This document shows, in pieces, positions 9,339 to 17,345 of a stretch of DNA of 64,000 nucleotides. Position 1 is the stretch's first letter, and each line of letters starts with the position of its first letter. The DNA is taken from the NCBI GenBank assembly GCA_963765295.1, contig CAVXVO010000005.1, positions 1-64,000 of the forward strand. The letters are read 5' to 3'. Source of the DNA: PALSA-612 sp963765295 (lineage in GTDB: Bacteria; Actinomycetota; Thermoleophilia; Gaiellales; Gaiellaceae). Under the pieces are notes generated by a model, which saw only the letters and a list, made by a program, of their open reading frames with translations, searched no databases and was not told the DNA's origin. The translations under genes and the position numbers were made by a program.

Positions 9339-10769
9339 TCAAGAGTTGGCGGGCCGGGATCGCGGTGGAGAGCGGACTACGGCAGCCAGGCCCATCCCGA
9401 GCCAGAGGAAGACGGGGATCGTCCCGTACGAGAACGCCAGCAGAGGCTGAGTAGCTGCGACAGCGAGGTACGCCGCCGTCGCGGCGAAAACGAACGTACA
9501 GAAGCGACCAGTCTGGTCCTGGCCGCGGCGTGCCCGCCGTGCGATCGGCGAGACAAGCGACCACAGCATGAGGCTGAAGATTGCCAGCCCGACGACGCCA
9601 GTCCTGGCCAGCACCTCGATATAGTCGTCGTGCGGCTTGCGAACCTCGGCTCCGCCCGCTGTTTGGAACCCGAAGGCGAGGTCCGGTCCGAGTCCGACTC
9701 CGATCAACGTCGTTGCCGTTGACTCTCGCATCAGATGTACGGCCTTTCTGGTCCAGGTGAGTCGGTCGGAGAACGAGCTCGCGCCGGGTCCTTGATCGCC
9801 GGCGAGCGTGCTCAGGTGGGCGAGGTAGAAGTCCGGGCTTAGACGCCCGAGGCGCCCGGAGATGCCCGTACCGGCTAGGAGCGCGAGCACGATCACCGCG
9901 ACGGCGAGTGCGACCAGTGCGCGCAGCCAGGTTCCGGCGAGACTGCGTACGCCCCAGCCGACTACGATCAGGGCGAGGGCCAGTGCGATGTACAGCCCAC
10001 GCGACTGAACGAGGCCGATCTCCGCGATCGCCCAAGCGATCATGACGATGCGGCGTGTGCCCTTCGCGTACAGGGCGAAGAAGACGAGCGCGGCCACGAT
10101 CGAGACGTCCGACCCGATCGTGCCTTCCCCAAGCAACGACACGGGACGCTGGAGTCCCACCGTTGGGCTGTGGGCGGCCAGCCATCCTTGCCAGGGCGTG
10201 AGCGACGCATAGGCCAGGACGGCGACGAAGATCGCTTCTAGCCGTCGTACCCACATCTGGATGCCGTCGCGGCAGATCGCGCGGTACCCCACGAACACAG
10301 CCACAGCCTCGACGGCTGTCGTGCTGTCCCGAACCGCGAGTGAGTGCCAGACCGGCACGTCGAAGGCCAATCGCACGGCGACGAGGACGATGAATGCAGC
10401 CACTGGAAGCACGTAGCGAAGAGGCGGTCTCCACTCGGGCCTCCCCACGGCAGCCGCGAACGCGAGGCTGGCGAGTACGACGTCTCCCAGCGGCACCGGC
10501 AGACTTCCCTGAAGGCCCAGATTCGCGAAGCCGTACCCGAGGACGACTGCCCCACCGAGGAGTGCAAAGGTCGTCGTCCGCTCGACTCGGGCTGCGTCGC
10601 CGATTGCCAGGATCCATGCAGCAAGAGCGGCGATGGCGATGACGGCCGCGGGCCGCCAGCTGACGGCGGCACCCGCTACAACGGCGAGGACCAGCGTCAG
10701 GGCGACGAAGCCCAGGCTGCCGGCGCGAGGCCAGCCGGCAGCGGGAATCCGCGCCCGGACCGTGTTCAG
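9339..10769 (-). CDS. O-antigen ligase/polymerase (Wzy/WaaL-like) membrane protein
   Basis: Polytopic protein of about 470 residues with 11-12 hydrophobic segments, matching O-antigen ligase/polymerase proteins that join or polymerise repeats on the outer face of the membrane. A large loop before the last helices carries the family-type pattern LIGVGLGPDLAFGFQT, then RKPHDDYIEVLARTGVVGL. The start is uncertain: no ATG, GTG or TTG lies in frame before the first helix. The best candidate is CTG at 10769, about 7 bases after GGAG and just past the native stop of the upstream glycosyltransferase. Starts further upstream lie in the degenerate tandem repeat. The stop is 17 bases before the flippase start. 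Confidence 0.8.
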   Translation of the reverse strand: MNTVRARIPAAGWPRAGSLGFVALTLVLAVVAGAAVSWRPAAVIAIAALAAWILAIGDAARVERTTTFALLGGAVVLGYGFANLGLQGSLPVPLGDVVLASLAFAAAVGRPEWRPPLRYVLPVAAFIVLVAVRLAFDVPVWHSLAVRDSTTAVEAVAVFVGYRAICRDGIQMWVRRLEAIFVAVLAYASLTPWQGWLAAHSPTVGLQRPVSLLGEGTIGSDVSIVAALVFFALYAKGTRRIVMIAWAIAEIGLVQSRGLYIALALALIVVGWGVRSLAGTWLRALVALAVAVIVLALLAGTGISGRLGRLSPDFYLAHLSTLAGDQGPGASSFSDRLTWTRKAVHLMRESTATTLIGVGLGPDLAFGFQTAGGAEVRKPHDDYIEVLARTGVVGLAIFSLMLWSLVSPIARRARRGQDQTGRFCTFVFAATAAYLAVAATQPLLAFSYGTIPVFLWLGMGLAAVVRSPPRSRPANS

Positions 10770-12040
10770 CTCAACGCTCCGATGGTGCGACAGCGTTGTA
10801 GGCGCTGTCGAGGTCGCCTGCCACGCTGTCCAGGCTGAATGCCCGGCTCGGTTCGCGGGCTTCCTGCGGCCGAACGCGACAATGTTGTAGGCGCCGTGAG
10901 GTCGCCGCGGTCCAGGCTGAATGCCCGGCTCGGTTCGCGGGCTTCCTGGCGGCCGAGACGGTCGAGTGCCTGGGCGATCCCGTAGATGCATGTCTCGGCC
11001 GAGCCGAGTGGCACGAGTTCGAAGCGCGCGCCGGGTGCGATCGCGAGCGCAGCAGGCCCTCCCTGTTGGAGGGCGACCACGGGCACGCCGAGCGTCTGGG
11101 CCTCGGCGGCGATCAGCGGCGAGTCGTCTCGGAGGCTGGGGAGCATGAGCGCGTGCGCGGTGTGCAGCAATTTCCATACTTGCTCTTGCTCCATTGCGGG
11201 CAGGAAACGGACGCGATCGCCGAGTTTTCGCCGGTCGGTGAGGCGCCGCAGACGCTCGGCATCGGAGCCGTCGCCCACGATCAGGAGGTCCCACTCGGGT
11301 ACGAACTCGAGTGCGCGGATCGCCAGTGATAGGCCTTTCCAAGGCAAGAGTCGACCGGCGCTGATGGCCAGTTTGCGCCCGTTCGACGTCGGCGGACATG
11401 ACACAGCCTTCAGCTCTACCGAGGCATGAGGCCGAACGGCCGCCTTTGAGCGGTAGCGGCGCGGCAGGACGCGCAGGGTCTCTTCGTTCTGGACGAGGAT
11501 CAGAGCGGCGCGCTTCCATCCGTATCGCACCAGCGGGTTCAGCCAGCAGGCCAGCTGGGCGGCGATTCGAATCAACTCGCGCACCGTGCCTCGCAGGCCG
11601 AGCGTCCGATAGAGCTTCAACGGCACCCGGGGGCCGCCTCCGACCGGGCCGAGCAAGAACGGCGCGTCGACCCGCCAGGCGAATGTCGGCAGCCAAAGAT
11701 TGGCGTATGTCAGCTGATGCACGACGTCGAATGAGTGAAGGCGATGTAGTCGCTTCGCCTCGCGGCCTGCGGCGAACTGCCACAGGAGGTAGTAGGCGTA
11801 GTGACGCACTCCTCCCTCCGTGTGCGCCCAGCGTCGTAGTGCGGGTGCCTCGATGTGAACGAAGCGGGGAGCGGGGCACCCTCGGTCGAGGAGCGCCTGC
11901 TCGATCAGCTCGCGGGAGCGAGCGCGGGTCATTACCCACACGTCGTGCTTGCGGGCGGCCGCGAACGACCAGTTCCAGCCGGCGCCTCGTTCAGAACCCC
12001 GTCCAGGCTCGCAGGCGAACGCGGAGACCAGGACCTTCAT
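10766..12040 (-). CDS. GT4 family glycosyltransferase, C-terminus altered by tandem duplication
   Basis: GT-B fold (family 4) glycosyltransferase for exopolysaccharide assembly. ATG 12040 gives MKVLVSAFACEPGRGSE, the usual start of this subgroup; the next gene upstream ends 31 bases away. N-domain: GAGWNWSFAAARKHDVWVMT and FDVVHQLTYANLW. C-domain: AISAGRLLPWKGLSLAI, LLIVGDGSDAERL and the nucleotide-sugar motif PSLRDDSPLIAAEAQTLGVP. After EPSRAFSLD the frame enters an imperfect tandem duplication (10787-10957) and reads unrelated sequence to 10766. The downstream copy carries an apparently original ending (SVAGDLDSAYNAVAPSER, stop at 10771) in another frame. Loss of the last 20 or so residues is unlikely to abolish activity. 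Confidence 0.85.
   Translation of the reverse strand: MKVLVSAFACEPGRGSERGAGWNWSFAAARKHDVWVMTRARSRELIEQALLDRGCPAPRFVHIEAPALRRWAHTEGGVRHYAYYLLWQFAAGREAKRLHRLHSFDVVHQLTYANLWLPTFAWRVDAPFLLGPVGGGPRVPLKLYRTLGLRGTVRELIRIAAQLACWLNPLVRYGWKRAALILVQNEETLRVLPRRYRSKAAVRPHASVELKAVSCPPTSNGRKLAISAGRLLPWKGLSLAIRALEFVPEWDLLIVGDGSDAERLRRLTDRRKLGDRVRFLPAMEQEQVWKLLHTAHALMLPSLRDDSPLIAAEAQTLGVPVVALQQGGPAALAIAPGARFELVPLGSAETCIYGIAQALDRLGRQEAREPSRAFSLDRGDLTAPTTLSRSAAGSPRTEPGIQPGQRGRRPRQRLQRCRTIGALS
10787..10957. repeat. Degenerate tandem duplication at the 3' end of the GT4 gene
   Basis: Two head-to-tail copies of about 80 bp. The shared core CAGGCTGAATGCCCGGCTCG and the bases after it occur at 10831 and again at 10913 (spacing 82). 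The flanking GCGACA..GTTGTAGGCGC occurs at 10787 and 10876 (spacing 89). The copies differ by a 7-base indel and several substitutions, and the spacing is not a multiple of three, so the duplication shifts the reading frame. Confidence 0.85.
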
Positions 12041-12071
12041 GTGCAGGTCGGGGCACGGGTGCCCGCTGCGC

Positions 12072-13658
12072 TCACCACACAGCCTCGTTGCTCGTTTGCT
12101 CTTCGGGCTGTGGAGAAGACCGCTCGTAGCTGTACGCGTAGTGCGCGTAGTCGTGATCGCCATTCGCGTCGGCGACGACGAACCCAAGCTTCTCTGCTGG
12201 CGATGTCCATAGCACGCGATGCAACTCGGCCAGCGTCCGCTTCCGGATCAGGTCGAGTCGTACGACAAGGAGGATCCCGTCGACGAGCCCGCTGAGGGTC
12301 AACGCATCCCCGACTCCCAGCATCGGCGGTGAGTCGATGACGACGACGTCGACCTGCGACGCGACCTCCTCGAGGATCGTCATGACGGCGGGCGACGCAA
12401 CGAACTCGCCGGGATCAGGGGGGAGCGGGCCGGAGGGCAGTACGAGCACCTCGTGCTCGGGCGCCCGCTCGCTCTGGCTCGTGCTCTCGTCGGAAACGGG
12501 CACTCTCTCGAGCGCACGCTCCAGGTCGATGCGGCCCAGCGCCACGTCGGTCAGCCCCGGCTCGTTGTTCAGGTCGAAGAAGGAGTGGATGAATGGTCGG
12601 CGGAGGTCCAGGTCGACGATCGCGACACGCTTCCCCGCTCTCGCGAGGGCGACGGCGAGATTGGCCGCGGTCGTCGACTTGCCCTCTTGCTCGACCGCGC
12701 TTGTGACCATGATCGTGCGCGGGTTTCGACCGAGCGTTGCGAACTCGAGGTTCGTTCTCAGCACTCGGAATGGCTCTGCATGTCGACTTCCCGCCTCAGT
12801 CATCATCACCAGGCGTTGGCCCTTTCGAGCCCGACGGGGAGGTCTCGGAATACGCGCGAGCAGCGGCAGATGCAGGACAGCGCCGACATCCTCGGCGGTC
12901 TTCACCCGCGTGTCGAGTGACTCACGTAGGAAGACCAGGCCGACCCCGAGGAGAATCCCGACGACAACCCCGAGCAGTGCGTCTCGCACCGGTTGCGGCT
13001 CGACCTGAGCTGCCGAGGTGGCAGTCCGGACGACGGTGGCGTTGGAAGTCAGCAACGTCAACTCGGTCTGCAGCTGCTCCTCCTTGGCAGCCAACGCGAC
13101 AAGGATCTGAGAGTGAGGACTGGCCTGGCTCAAGCCCCGTATGCGGCTCTGCACCCGCCGAAGCGCCTTGTCGAGGGCGCTGGTGTCGAGCTGGCGGGCG
13201 AAGCTCGAAAACTGGCGTGTGTAGGCATTCGCCAACTGGACGGCCGTCGACGCCTTTCGATCGGTGACGTGGAATTCGATCAGGTTCGTACCGGACTGAG
13301 CGGAAACCGATGACTGCGCCAGGAATTCCTCCGCCGTGCGGTCATGCATGCTTAGGCTCGCCAGCACACGCTGGGCCACCTGAGGCTCGCGCGCGAGTGC
13401 TGTCTGGGTATCTACAAGACGCTGAGGGTCTTGCGTCACGGACGGATCGGCGGTGCCGGCGAGCGCCGCGATCACGTCCTGGCGACCGAGCAAAACGTCA
13501 GAGGACGCTTGGTACTTGGCCGGCTGTTGAAGGGAGTAGAGCAACGCCGCTGCAGGCACGGTCGCCACGGCGAGGATGAACAGCCACTTACGTCGCCGAA
13601 GGGCGTTGAGCCGATCATGCAGCCGCAGTGGAGTCGCGGACTCGGGTGGCAAAGTCAC
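12072..13658 (-). CDS. BY-kinase / Wzz chain-length protein fusion
   Basis: Fused polysaccharide co-polymerase and bacterial tyrosine autokinase of 528 residues, controlling chain length and export in EPS operon 1. Wzz part: membrane segments at about 24-42 and 226-246 enclosing a coiled-coil periplasmic domain. Kinase part: Walker A SAVEQEGKSTTAANL (about 319-334), Walker A' VAIVDLDLRRP, Walker B VVVIDSPP, and a C-terminal Tyr cluster (HDYAHYAYSYE) for autophosphorylation. GTG 13658 is chosen because translation then begins shortly before the first membrane helix; upstream in-frame sequence is low-complexity Arg/Ala. First gene of the operon, so the promoter should lie between 13659 and about 14000. 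Confidence 0.9.
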   Translation of the reverse strand: MTLPPESATPLRLHDRLNALRRRKWLFILAVATVPAAALLYSLQQPAKYQASSDVLLGRQDVIAALAGTADPSVTQDPQRLVDTQTALAREPQVAQRVLASLSMHDRTAEEFLAQSSVSAQSGTNLIEFHVTDRKASTAVQLANAYTRQFSSFARQLDTSALDKALRRVQSRIRGLSQASPHSQILVALAAKEEQLQTELTLLTSNATVVRTATSAAQVEPQPVRDALLGVVVGILLGVGLVFLRESLDTRVKTAEDVGAVLHLPLLARIPRPPRRARKGQRLVMMTEAGSRHAEPFRVLRTNLEFATLGRNPRTIMVTSAVEQEGKSTTAANLAVALARAGKRVAIVDLDLRRPFIHSFFDLNNEPGLTDVALGRIDLERALERVPVSDESTSQSERAPEHEVLVLPSGPLPPDPGEFVASPAVMTILEEVASQVDVVVIDSPPMLGVGDALTLSGLVDGILLVVRLDLIRKRTLAELHRVLWTSPAEKLGFVVADANGDHDYAHYAYSYERSSPQPEEQTSNEAVW

Positions 13659-14000
13659 GTCCCTCTTGGTGGAGCGGATGGCTTGTCTGCCTTCGTGCCT
13701 CTCCTTGTCCCGCGCGCAGGGGCAGCCGCGCCGTAATTCCCTGCTAATGGAACCCCGCGATCTGCAGTTCGCCGCTATGCAACCGGCCAGGGCGGGCCGG
13801 GCTAACGTATGGGCACGGGGTCTCGCCCGAAGGGGACGCGCGCGACCTGATGCGGCGAACGCCTGCACGCCGCGCAAACAACGGTTTCGCTAGGAACTAC
13901 TGGCTCATGCTAGGAACTGCGTCCAACGCTCCGCCCGCTCGTCCATACCGTGAACTCCGCGCTCAGCCGCGAGTGACGACGAGCTCTTCCGGCACGTCGG
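13659..14000. other. Probable promoter region of EPS operon 1
   Basis: No convincing gene. It lies upstream of the first gene of the minus-strand operon and must contain its control region, but no confident -10/-35 pair or operator palindrome was recognised. Confidence 0.45.
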
Positions 14001-14246
14001 CTAGGCGAGGTGCAGCGCTGCCGACGCTCCCAACGCTGCGCTAAATGTCACCCGACCGAGGCCACGCATGGCACGAACGACGTTGACGCGCGCAAGGACG
14101 GTCGCGCCGAGCCCCGGCTGCAACGTGAGCTCGGCTTTCGCCCGTGTGCTGACCCTCGTCGGAGCTCCCGGCGCTGCGACCGCGGGCACAGCGGCCAGAG
14201 CACCGACGAGGACGAATCCTGCAACGGCTGTGCGAAGTCGATCCAC
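14001..14246 (-). pseudogene. Truncated CAP-domain protein
   Basis: GTG 14246 opens a signal peptide (TAVAGFVLVGALAAVPAVAA) followed by LTLQPGLGATVLARVNVVRA and MRGLGRVTFSAALGASAALH, then a stop. This matches the first helix of a CAP/SCP domain, as in the intact neighbour at 14452 (LRPSLAGQILLGINTVRAEH and LRPLRLEPKLTAAATDHS). The rest of the domain is missing, so the gene is a remnant, arranged divergently from its paralogue. It could also be a short exported peptide, but the abrupt end inside the domain favours truncation. Confidence 0.65.
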
Positions 14247-14451
14247 ATAATCGTGGATCGACCAGCCTTCAATGGTCGTACAGCCCACCATGGCGGTAGC
14301 TCAATCGAGCTACGTCGTCTGGATCGCCTAGTCTTAGCAATTCAGAATCGGAGATCCTGCCCAACCGGAGGCCGCTAGCTGAGCGTCCAAGGAACCACTG
14401 CCACTCGCGGGTGCCTCGTGAAGGCTCGAGACGGATGATGCCGAAATCGAC

Positions 14452-15021
14452 GTGATCACAGTGGGACACCTTCGCTCGTTCGTTGGGCTGTTCCTTGTCA
14501 GTGCAGTCCTCGTCGCGGCTCCGGCGGTCTCCGCCGCAACGGTCCTGCAAACTCGCAGCGCCCGGCCAATGTCCGTGCTCACGCTGCGACCATCGCTCGC
14601 CGGACAGATCCTGCTTGGGATCAACACGGTTCGCGCGGAGCACCGTCTGCGTCCGCTCCGCCTCGAACCAAAGCTAACGGCTGCGGCGACCGACCATTCG
14701 TGGGAGATGGCCGAACACGGTTTCTTTGGCCACGAGTCGGCTGACGGCAGCTCCTTTTCGAAGCGGATCGCACGCTTCTACGGATGGTCCGGTTTCAGCC
14801 GTTGGGATGTTGGCGAGAACCTGTTCTGGGCGTCCCCGGATGCGGGGGCTACAGAAACGGTTCAGAACTGGCTGCGCAGTCCGACGCATCGTCGCATCCT
14901 GCTCGACCCGGCTTGGCGCGATCTCGGCGTGGCGGCGATCCATGACAGCAGCGCCTCCGGGGATTACCGGGGTCTCGAGGCGACAATCGTGACCGTCGAC
15001 TTCGGCGTGCGCACCCGGTAA
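14452..15021 (+). CDS. Exported CAP (SCP/PR-1) domain protein
   Basis: Exported protein of 189 residues with a signal peptide (LRSFVGLFLVSAVLVAAPAV) and a single CAP domain at about 45-185. The family hallmarks are visible: helix 1 ILLGINTVRAEHRLRPL, the His-containing MAEHGFFGHESADG, RWDVGENLFWAS, and WLRSPTHRRILLDPAWRDLG near the end. CAP domains bind metal, lipid or glycans; bacterial members are usually extracellular with unknown targets. Start GTG 14452 or the in-frame GTG at 14461; neither has a strong ribosome site. It has no membrane anchor. Confidence 0.85.
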   Translation: MITVGHLRSFVGLFLVSAVLVAAPAVSAATVLQTRSARPMSVLTLRPSLAGQILLGINTVRAEHRLRPLRLEPKLTAAATDHSWEMAEHGFFGHESADGSSFSKRIARFYGWSGFSRWDVGENLFWASPDAGATETVQNWLRSPTHRRILLDPAWRDLGVAAIHDSSASGDYRGLEATIVTVDFGVRTR

Positions 15022-15355
15022 GGCACTCAGTCCGGCAGCGTGGCCGCTTGCCGTCCTCAGCTGCTCCGCTCGACCAGCCCATGTCTGGTCACCAACGGTC
15101 GGTAGAGGGCGACGATCCACGACTTCAAAGACCACATACCCCGTGGTTGCAGGATTCGGATCCTGTCTACCGAACGAGCGACTGCGCCCTGACGGGGCGA
15201 AACCACGACCTGTCCGAGCAGGTATCCCTCTCTCCTCCTCCTCGGTATGCAGCAGCCCCGTCAGGGCCAATGGTCGCGGCCGTATCCGCCTCACCAGCAG
15301 CGATGACTAGCTGCGTTTTCTTGCGCAACCCGTGGCGGCACGGAAACGGGTGGGG
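15022..15355. other. Intergenic, no gene seen
   Basis: Both strands have open frames but with Pro/Arg/Ser-rich, low-information translations. No RNA gene or strong terminator was recognised. Confidence 0.5.
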
Positions 15356-15847
15356 CTAGAAAGGAGGCCGGTTTCCGCTATTGCGCAATGCCTGCCTAAA
15401 CGACCATGCACAGTTCGGACAGCGCCAGTACTGAACGTCGTCCGCGGGTATCTCCCTGCCCCGGGTCGGCCACCACTGGCCGGGATGCCGAGCGCACTCG
15501 ATCTCGACTCCGAGGACGCCGCGAAGCTCGCTCCAGTCCAGCGTGTCGCGGAGACCGGCGCCCTTAAAGCCGATGCACCGTCCGTCGATTGCTCGGCCAA
15601 CGACGTCATAGATGCCCTCCCGGACACCGAGCCCTGACGGGAGCCGCACTCGCGTCGGTCGCCCACGAGCGTGTCCGGGCGGGATCGATGCCTTGCGCTC
15701 GCAAAGCGTGGCCAGCAGAAACAGGGCGAGATCCTCGCCGACCTCCGTGTAAAGACGCGTCTCGGCAGACGAACGGTCGGAGGCCACTAACCGAGTGACC
15801 GTCGCACAGTCCCGAAGAAGGCGCTTATCTCCCCGTCTGAGCTTCAC
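15356..15847 (-). CDS. Hypothetical protein with C-terminal Cys pair
   Basis: 163 residues, not recognised. GTG 15847 overlaps the stop of the preceding small gene (GTGA), which supports both. The N-terminal half is amphipathic (RLYTEVGEDLALFLLATLCE). The C-terminal half has ECARHPGQWWP and YWRCPNCAWSF, which look like a small zinc-binding knuckle. No signal peptide or membrane segment. No functional inference is justified. Confidence 0.5.
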   Translation of the reverse strand: MKLRRGDKRLLRDCATVTRLVASDRSSAETRLYTEVGEDLALFLLATLCERKASIPPGHARGRPTRVRLPSGLGVREGIYDVVGRAIDGRCIGFKGAGLRDTLDWSELRGVLGVEIECARHPGQWWPTRGREIPADDVQYWRCPNCAWSFRQALRNSGNRPPF

Positions 15848-16053
15848 TGCGGAGGCTGCCTTTTGGTACGCGTCGCCTCAGCACTGGGCGGCGGTGCGGA
15901 GCTGAGGAGCCGCAAATTGGGTCGGCTCACTGCTGAGAACTGCCGCTCGAGGAGATCGCAGATCTCCCTGGCGCGGCGCAACTGCTCCAGCCAGTAGCGA
16001 TCAAGCTCGGCCGCAACAGAGGCAAGCTCGGATTCTCGATCAGTGCTTCGCAC
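15844..16053 (-). CDS. Small hypothetical coiled-coil protein
   Basis: 69 residues from GTG 16053, ending in the GTGA overlap with the next gene. Helical and charged (SELASVAAELDRYWLEQLRR, AREICDLLERQF), then a Ser/Pro-rich tail. Its start overlaps a still smaller frame (16040-16096, GTG start) encoding VFRREEKMAMELENRAKH, so three short genes may be coupled here. The chained overlaps are the main evidence for coding; function unknown. Confidence 0.45.
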   Translation of the reverse strand: MRSTDRESELASVAAELDRYWLEQLRRAREICDLLERQFSAVSRPNLRLLSSAPPPSAEATRTKRQPPQ

Positions 16054-16256
16054 GGTTCTCAAGCTCCATCGCCATCTTTTCTTCGCGCCTGAACACCCAT
16101 TCGTTGTAATCACAACAAGCGATTTTGTGACGGGCCGAGCCGGGTTGACGTCATTCGCCAGGCTATCGAACACACGTTTGTCTGAAACGCGGTTGGCCGT
16201 TCGTCTTCACTCTTTCGGGGGATGACAACGCGCCCGCATCGTGTCTGACTGATCAG

Positions 16257-16276
16257 AGGGCAGCGTTTGCTGCCCT
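16257..16276 (+). promoter_or_regulatory. Perfect 8-bp hairpin just upstream of a small gene
   Basis: AGGGCAGC (16257-16264), loop GTTT, GCTGCCCT (16269-16276). It ends 4 bases before the AAGAGGAG ribosome site of the peptide at 16294, so it could terminate upstream transcription or influence translation of that peptide. Confidence 0.5.
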
Positions 16277-16293
16277 AGACAAGAGGAGTCGCG

Positions 16294-16392
16294 ATGTGGA
16301 AGGCAAGGATTCTCGTCACTTTCGGCGCAGTTGCTTTGGCAGCAGGTCAGATCGCCATGGTTCGACCGTTCGGCTTGTTTGACGGCAACTAG
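16294..16392 (+). CDS. 32-residue hydrophobic peptide
   Basis: Short gene with an excellent ribosome site (AAGAGGAG, 5-bp gap) before ATG 16294. The peptide has one hydrophobic helix (ILVTFGAVALAAGQIAMV) followed by RPFGLFDGN. It is either a small membrane protein or a very short exported peptide. Support comes from the ribosome site and the clean hydrophobic profile; no family is recognised. Confidence 0.55.
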   Translation: MWKARILVTFGAVALAAGQIAMVRPFGLFDGN

Positions 16393-16412
16393 CGAGACCG
16401 CGCCGATCGGAC

Positions 16413-16541
16413 TTGGCGCACGCGATCAAGAGTGCCCGAACAACCGCCGATAGACACAACGTGATCAACCTGCTGATCGCGGTTGGCACCACCGGAGTAA
16501 TCGGCGTGTTCATGGTGGTTGCGACGAACTGGTTCTCGTAA
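16413..16541 (+). CDS. 42-residue single-pass membrane peptide
   Basis: TTG 16413 opens a polar helix (AHAIKSARTTADRHN) and then a strongly hydrophobic segment (VINLLIAVGTTGVIGVFMVV) ending NWFS. It begins 20 bases after the preceding small peptide gene and may share its transcript. The ribosome site is weak, so the start is uncertain. Unknown function. Confidence 0.45.
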   Translation: MAHAIKSARTTADRHNVINLLIAVGTTGVIGVFMVVATNWFS

Positions 16542-17142
16542 CTGGCTACGAGCGAGATCTTCGAAGGCCACGCCTGGATTCTCGCCGAGCGCCAGGCCTC
16601 ACGTCACGCTTCGATTGTCGCTACCACGGGTCGAGCCCGACCATCGTCGCCCAAGTCTGAGTCGGACAAGGTCCCTGGGGCTGAGACATCATCAGCAACA
16701 GGGGGGAGCAGAATCCCTCTCTCGAGGCCGCCCGCTCAGACTAAATTGACGTGTGCCCGGGAGGTTGGCTTGGCGACTCCTCGCCGGCCACCCGGGCCCT
16801 TCCCAGTTGTCTTTGCTATGCGCCTGCCCAGCGGGGGCATCGCCGTCGCGGCCACTTGCAGGTAGGCGAGCGCCAACTGCGCGTCATCGAGGGCCAACTT
16901 GTTGTTGCCATTTGAGGCGGAGGCTCAGCAGCATGCGAGCCGGCTGGTCGAGTGTTCAGAGGCGCCCCAAGACGAGTAGCGTGCAAGTGGTCCGGAGCGT
17001 TGAGCATTCCGACGCAGCGCATTTCCTTTACGGCGCGCTTGGAAGGACGCAACGCTTGAATCATCGCCCAGACGTCAGACACGCCCTACCTCCGGTCAGC
17101 CAACATATGATCTTGGCTCTGACACGCGGAGAAGGAGACACG
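16542..17142. other. Intergenic region upstream of the Lsr2-like gene
   Basis: 600 bases without a convincing gene. A minus-strand frame at 16816-17082 begins MSDVWAMIQALRPSKRAVKE but degenerates into low-complexity sequence. The last 100 bases should carry the promoter of the Lsr2-like/PAP2 pair; no element was confidently identified. Confidence 0.4.
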
Positions 17143-17343
17143 ATGGCCAAGAAAACGATTCACATCAGCGACCTATCCGGCAAAGAGATCCAGGAAGGAA
17201 ACGGGGCACAAATAGTGATCAAGTTTGCCGATGCCCGTAAAGGCACGTACGTTCTCGACGTAACCGACGCCGAGGCCCACGAGCTGGGAAGCAAGGGCCG
17301 TAAGCAAGCCCGGCGTGGTCGAAAGCCAAAGGCCACAGCGTAA
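17143..17343 (+). CDS. Lsr2-like small nucleoid protein with AT-hook
   Basis: 66 residues; ATG 17143 follows GAAGGAG. The N-terminus (MAKKTIHISDLSGKEI) and the following beta strands (QIVIKFADARKGTYVLDVTD) match the layout of the Lsr2 N-terminal dimerisation domain. The C-terminus carries RRGRKPK, an AT-hook-type minor-groove motif, in place of the longer Lsr2 C-terminal domain. Expected role: binding and bridging AT-rich or foreign DNA. Full-length Lsr2 is about 110 residues, so this is a compact variant. The next gene starts 2 bases after the stop, so the two are co-transcribed. Confidence 0.7.
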   Translation: MAKKTIHISDLSGKEIQEGNGAQIVIKFADARKGTYVLDVTDAEAHELGSKGRKQARRGRKPKATA

Positions 17344-17345
17344 AG

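Noticed and set aside
10766..11939. Long minus-strand extension of the polymerase/ligase frame across the GT4 gene
   Set aside because: The extension is an out-of-frame shadow of the glycosyltransferase; its translation is Arg/Pro-rich and not membrane-like.
14674..15294. 206-codon minus-strand frame opposite the CAP-domain gene
   Set aside because: It is the antisense shadow of a gene with a clear signal peptide and CAP motifs.
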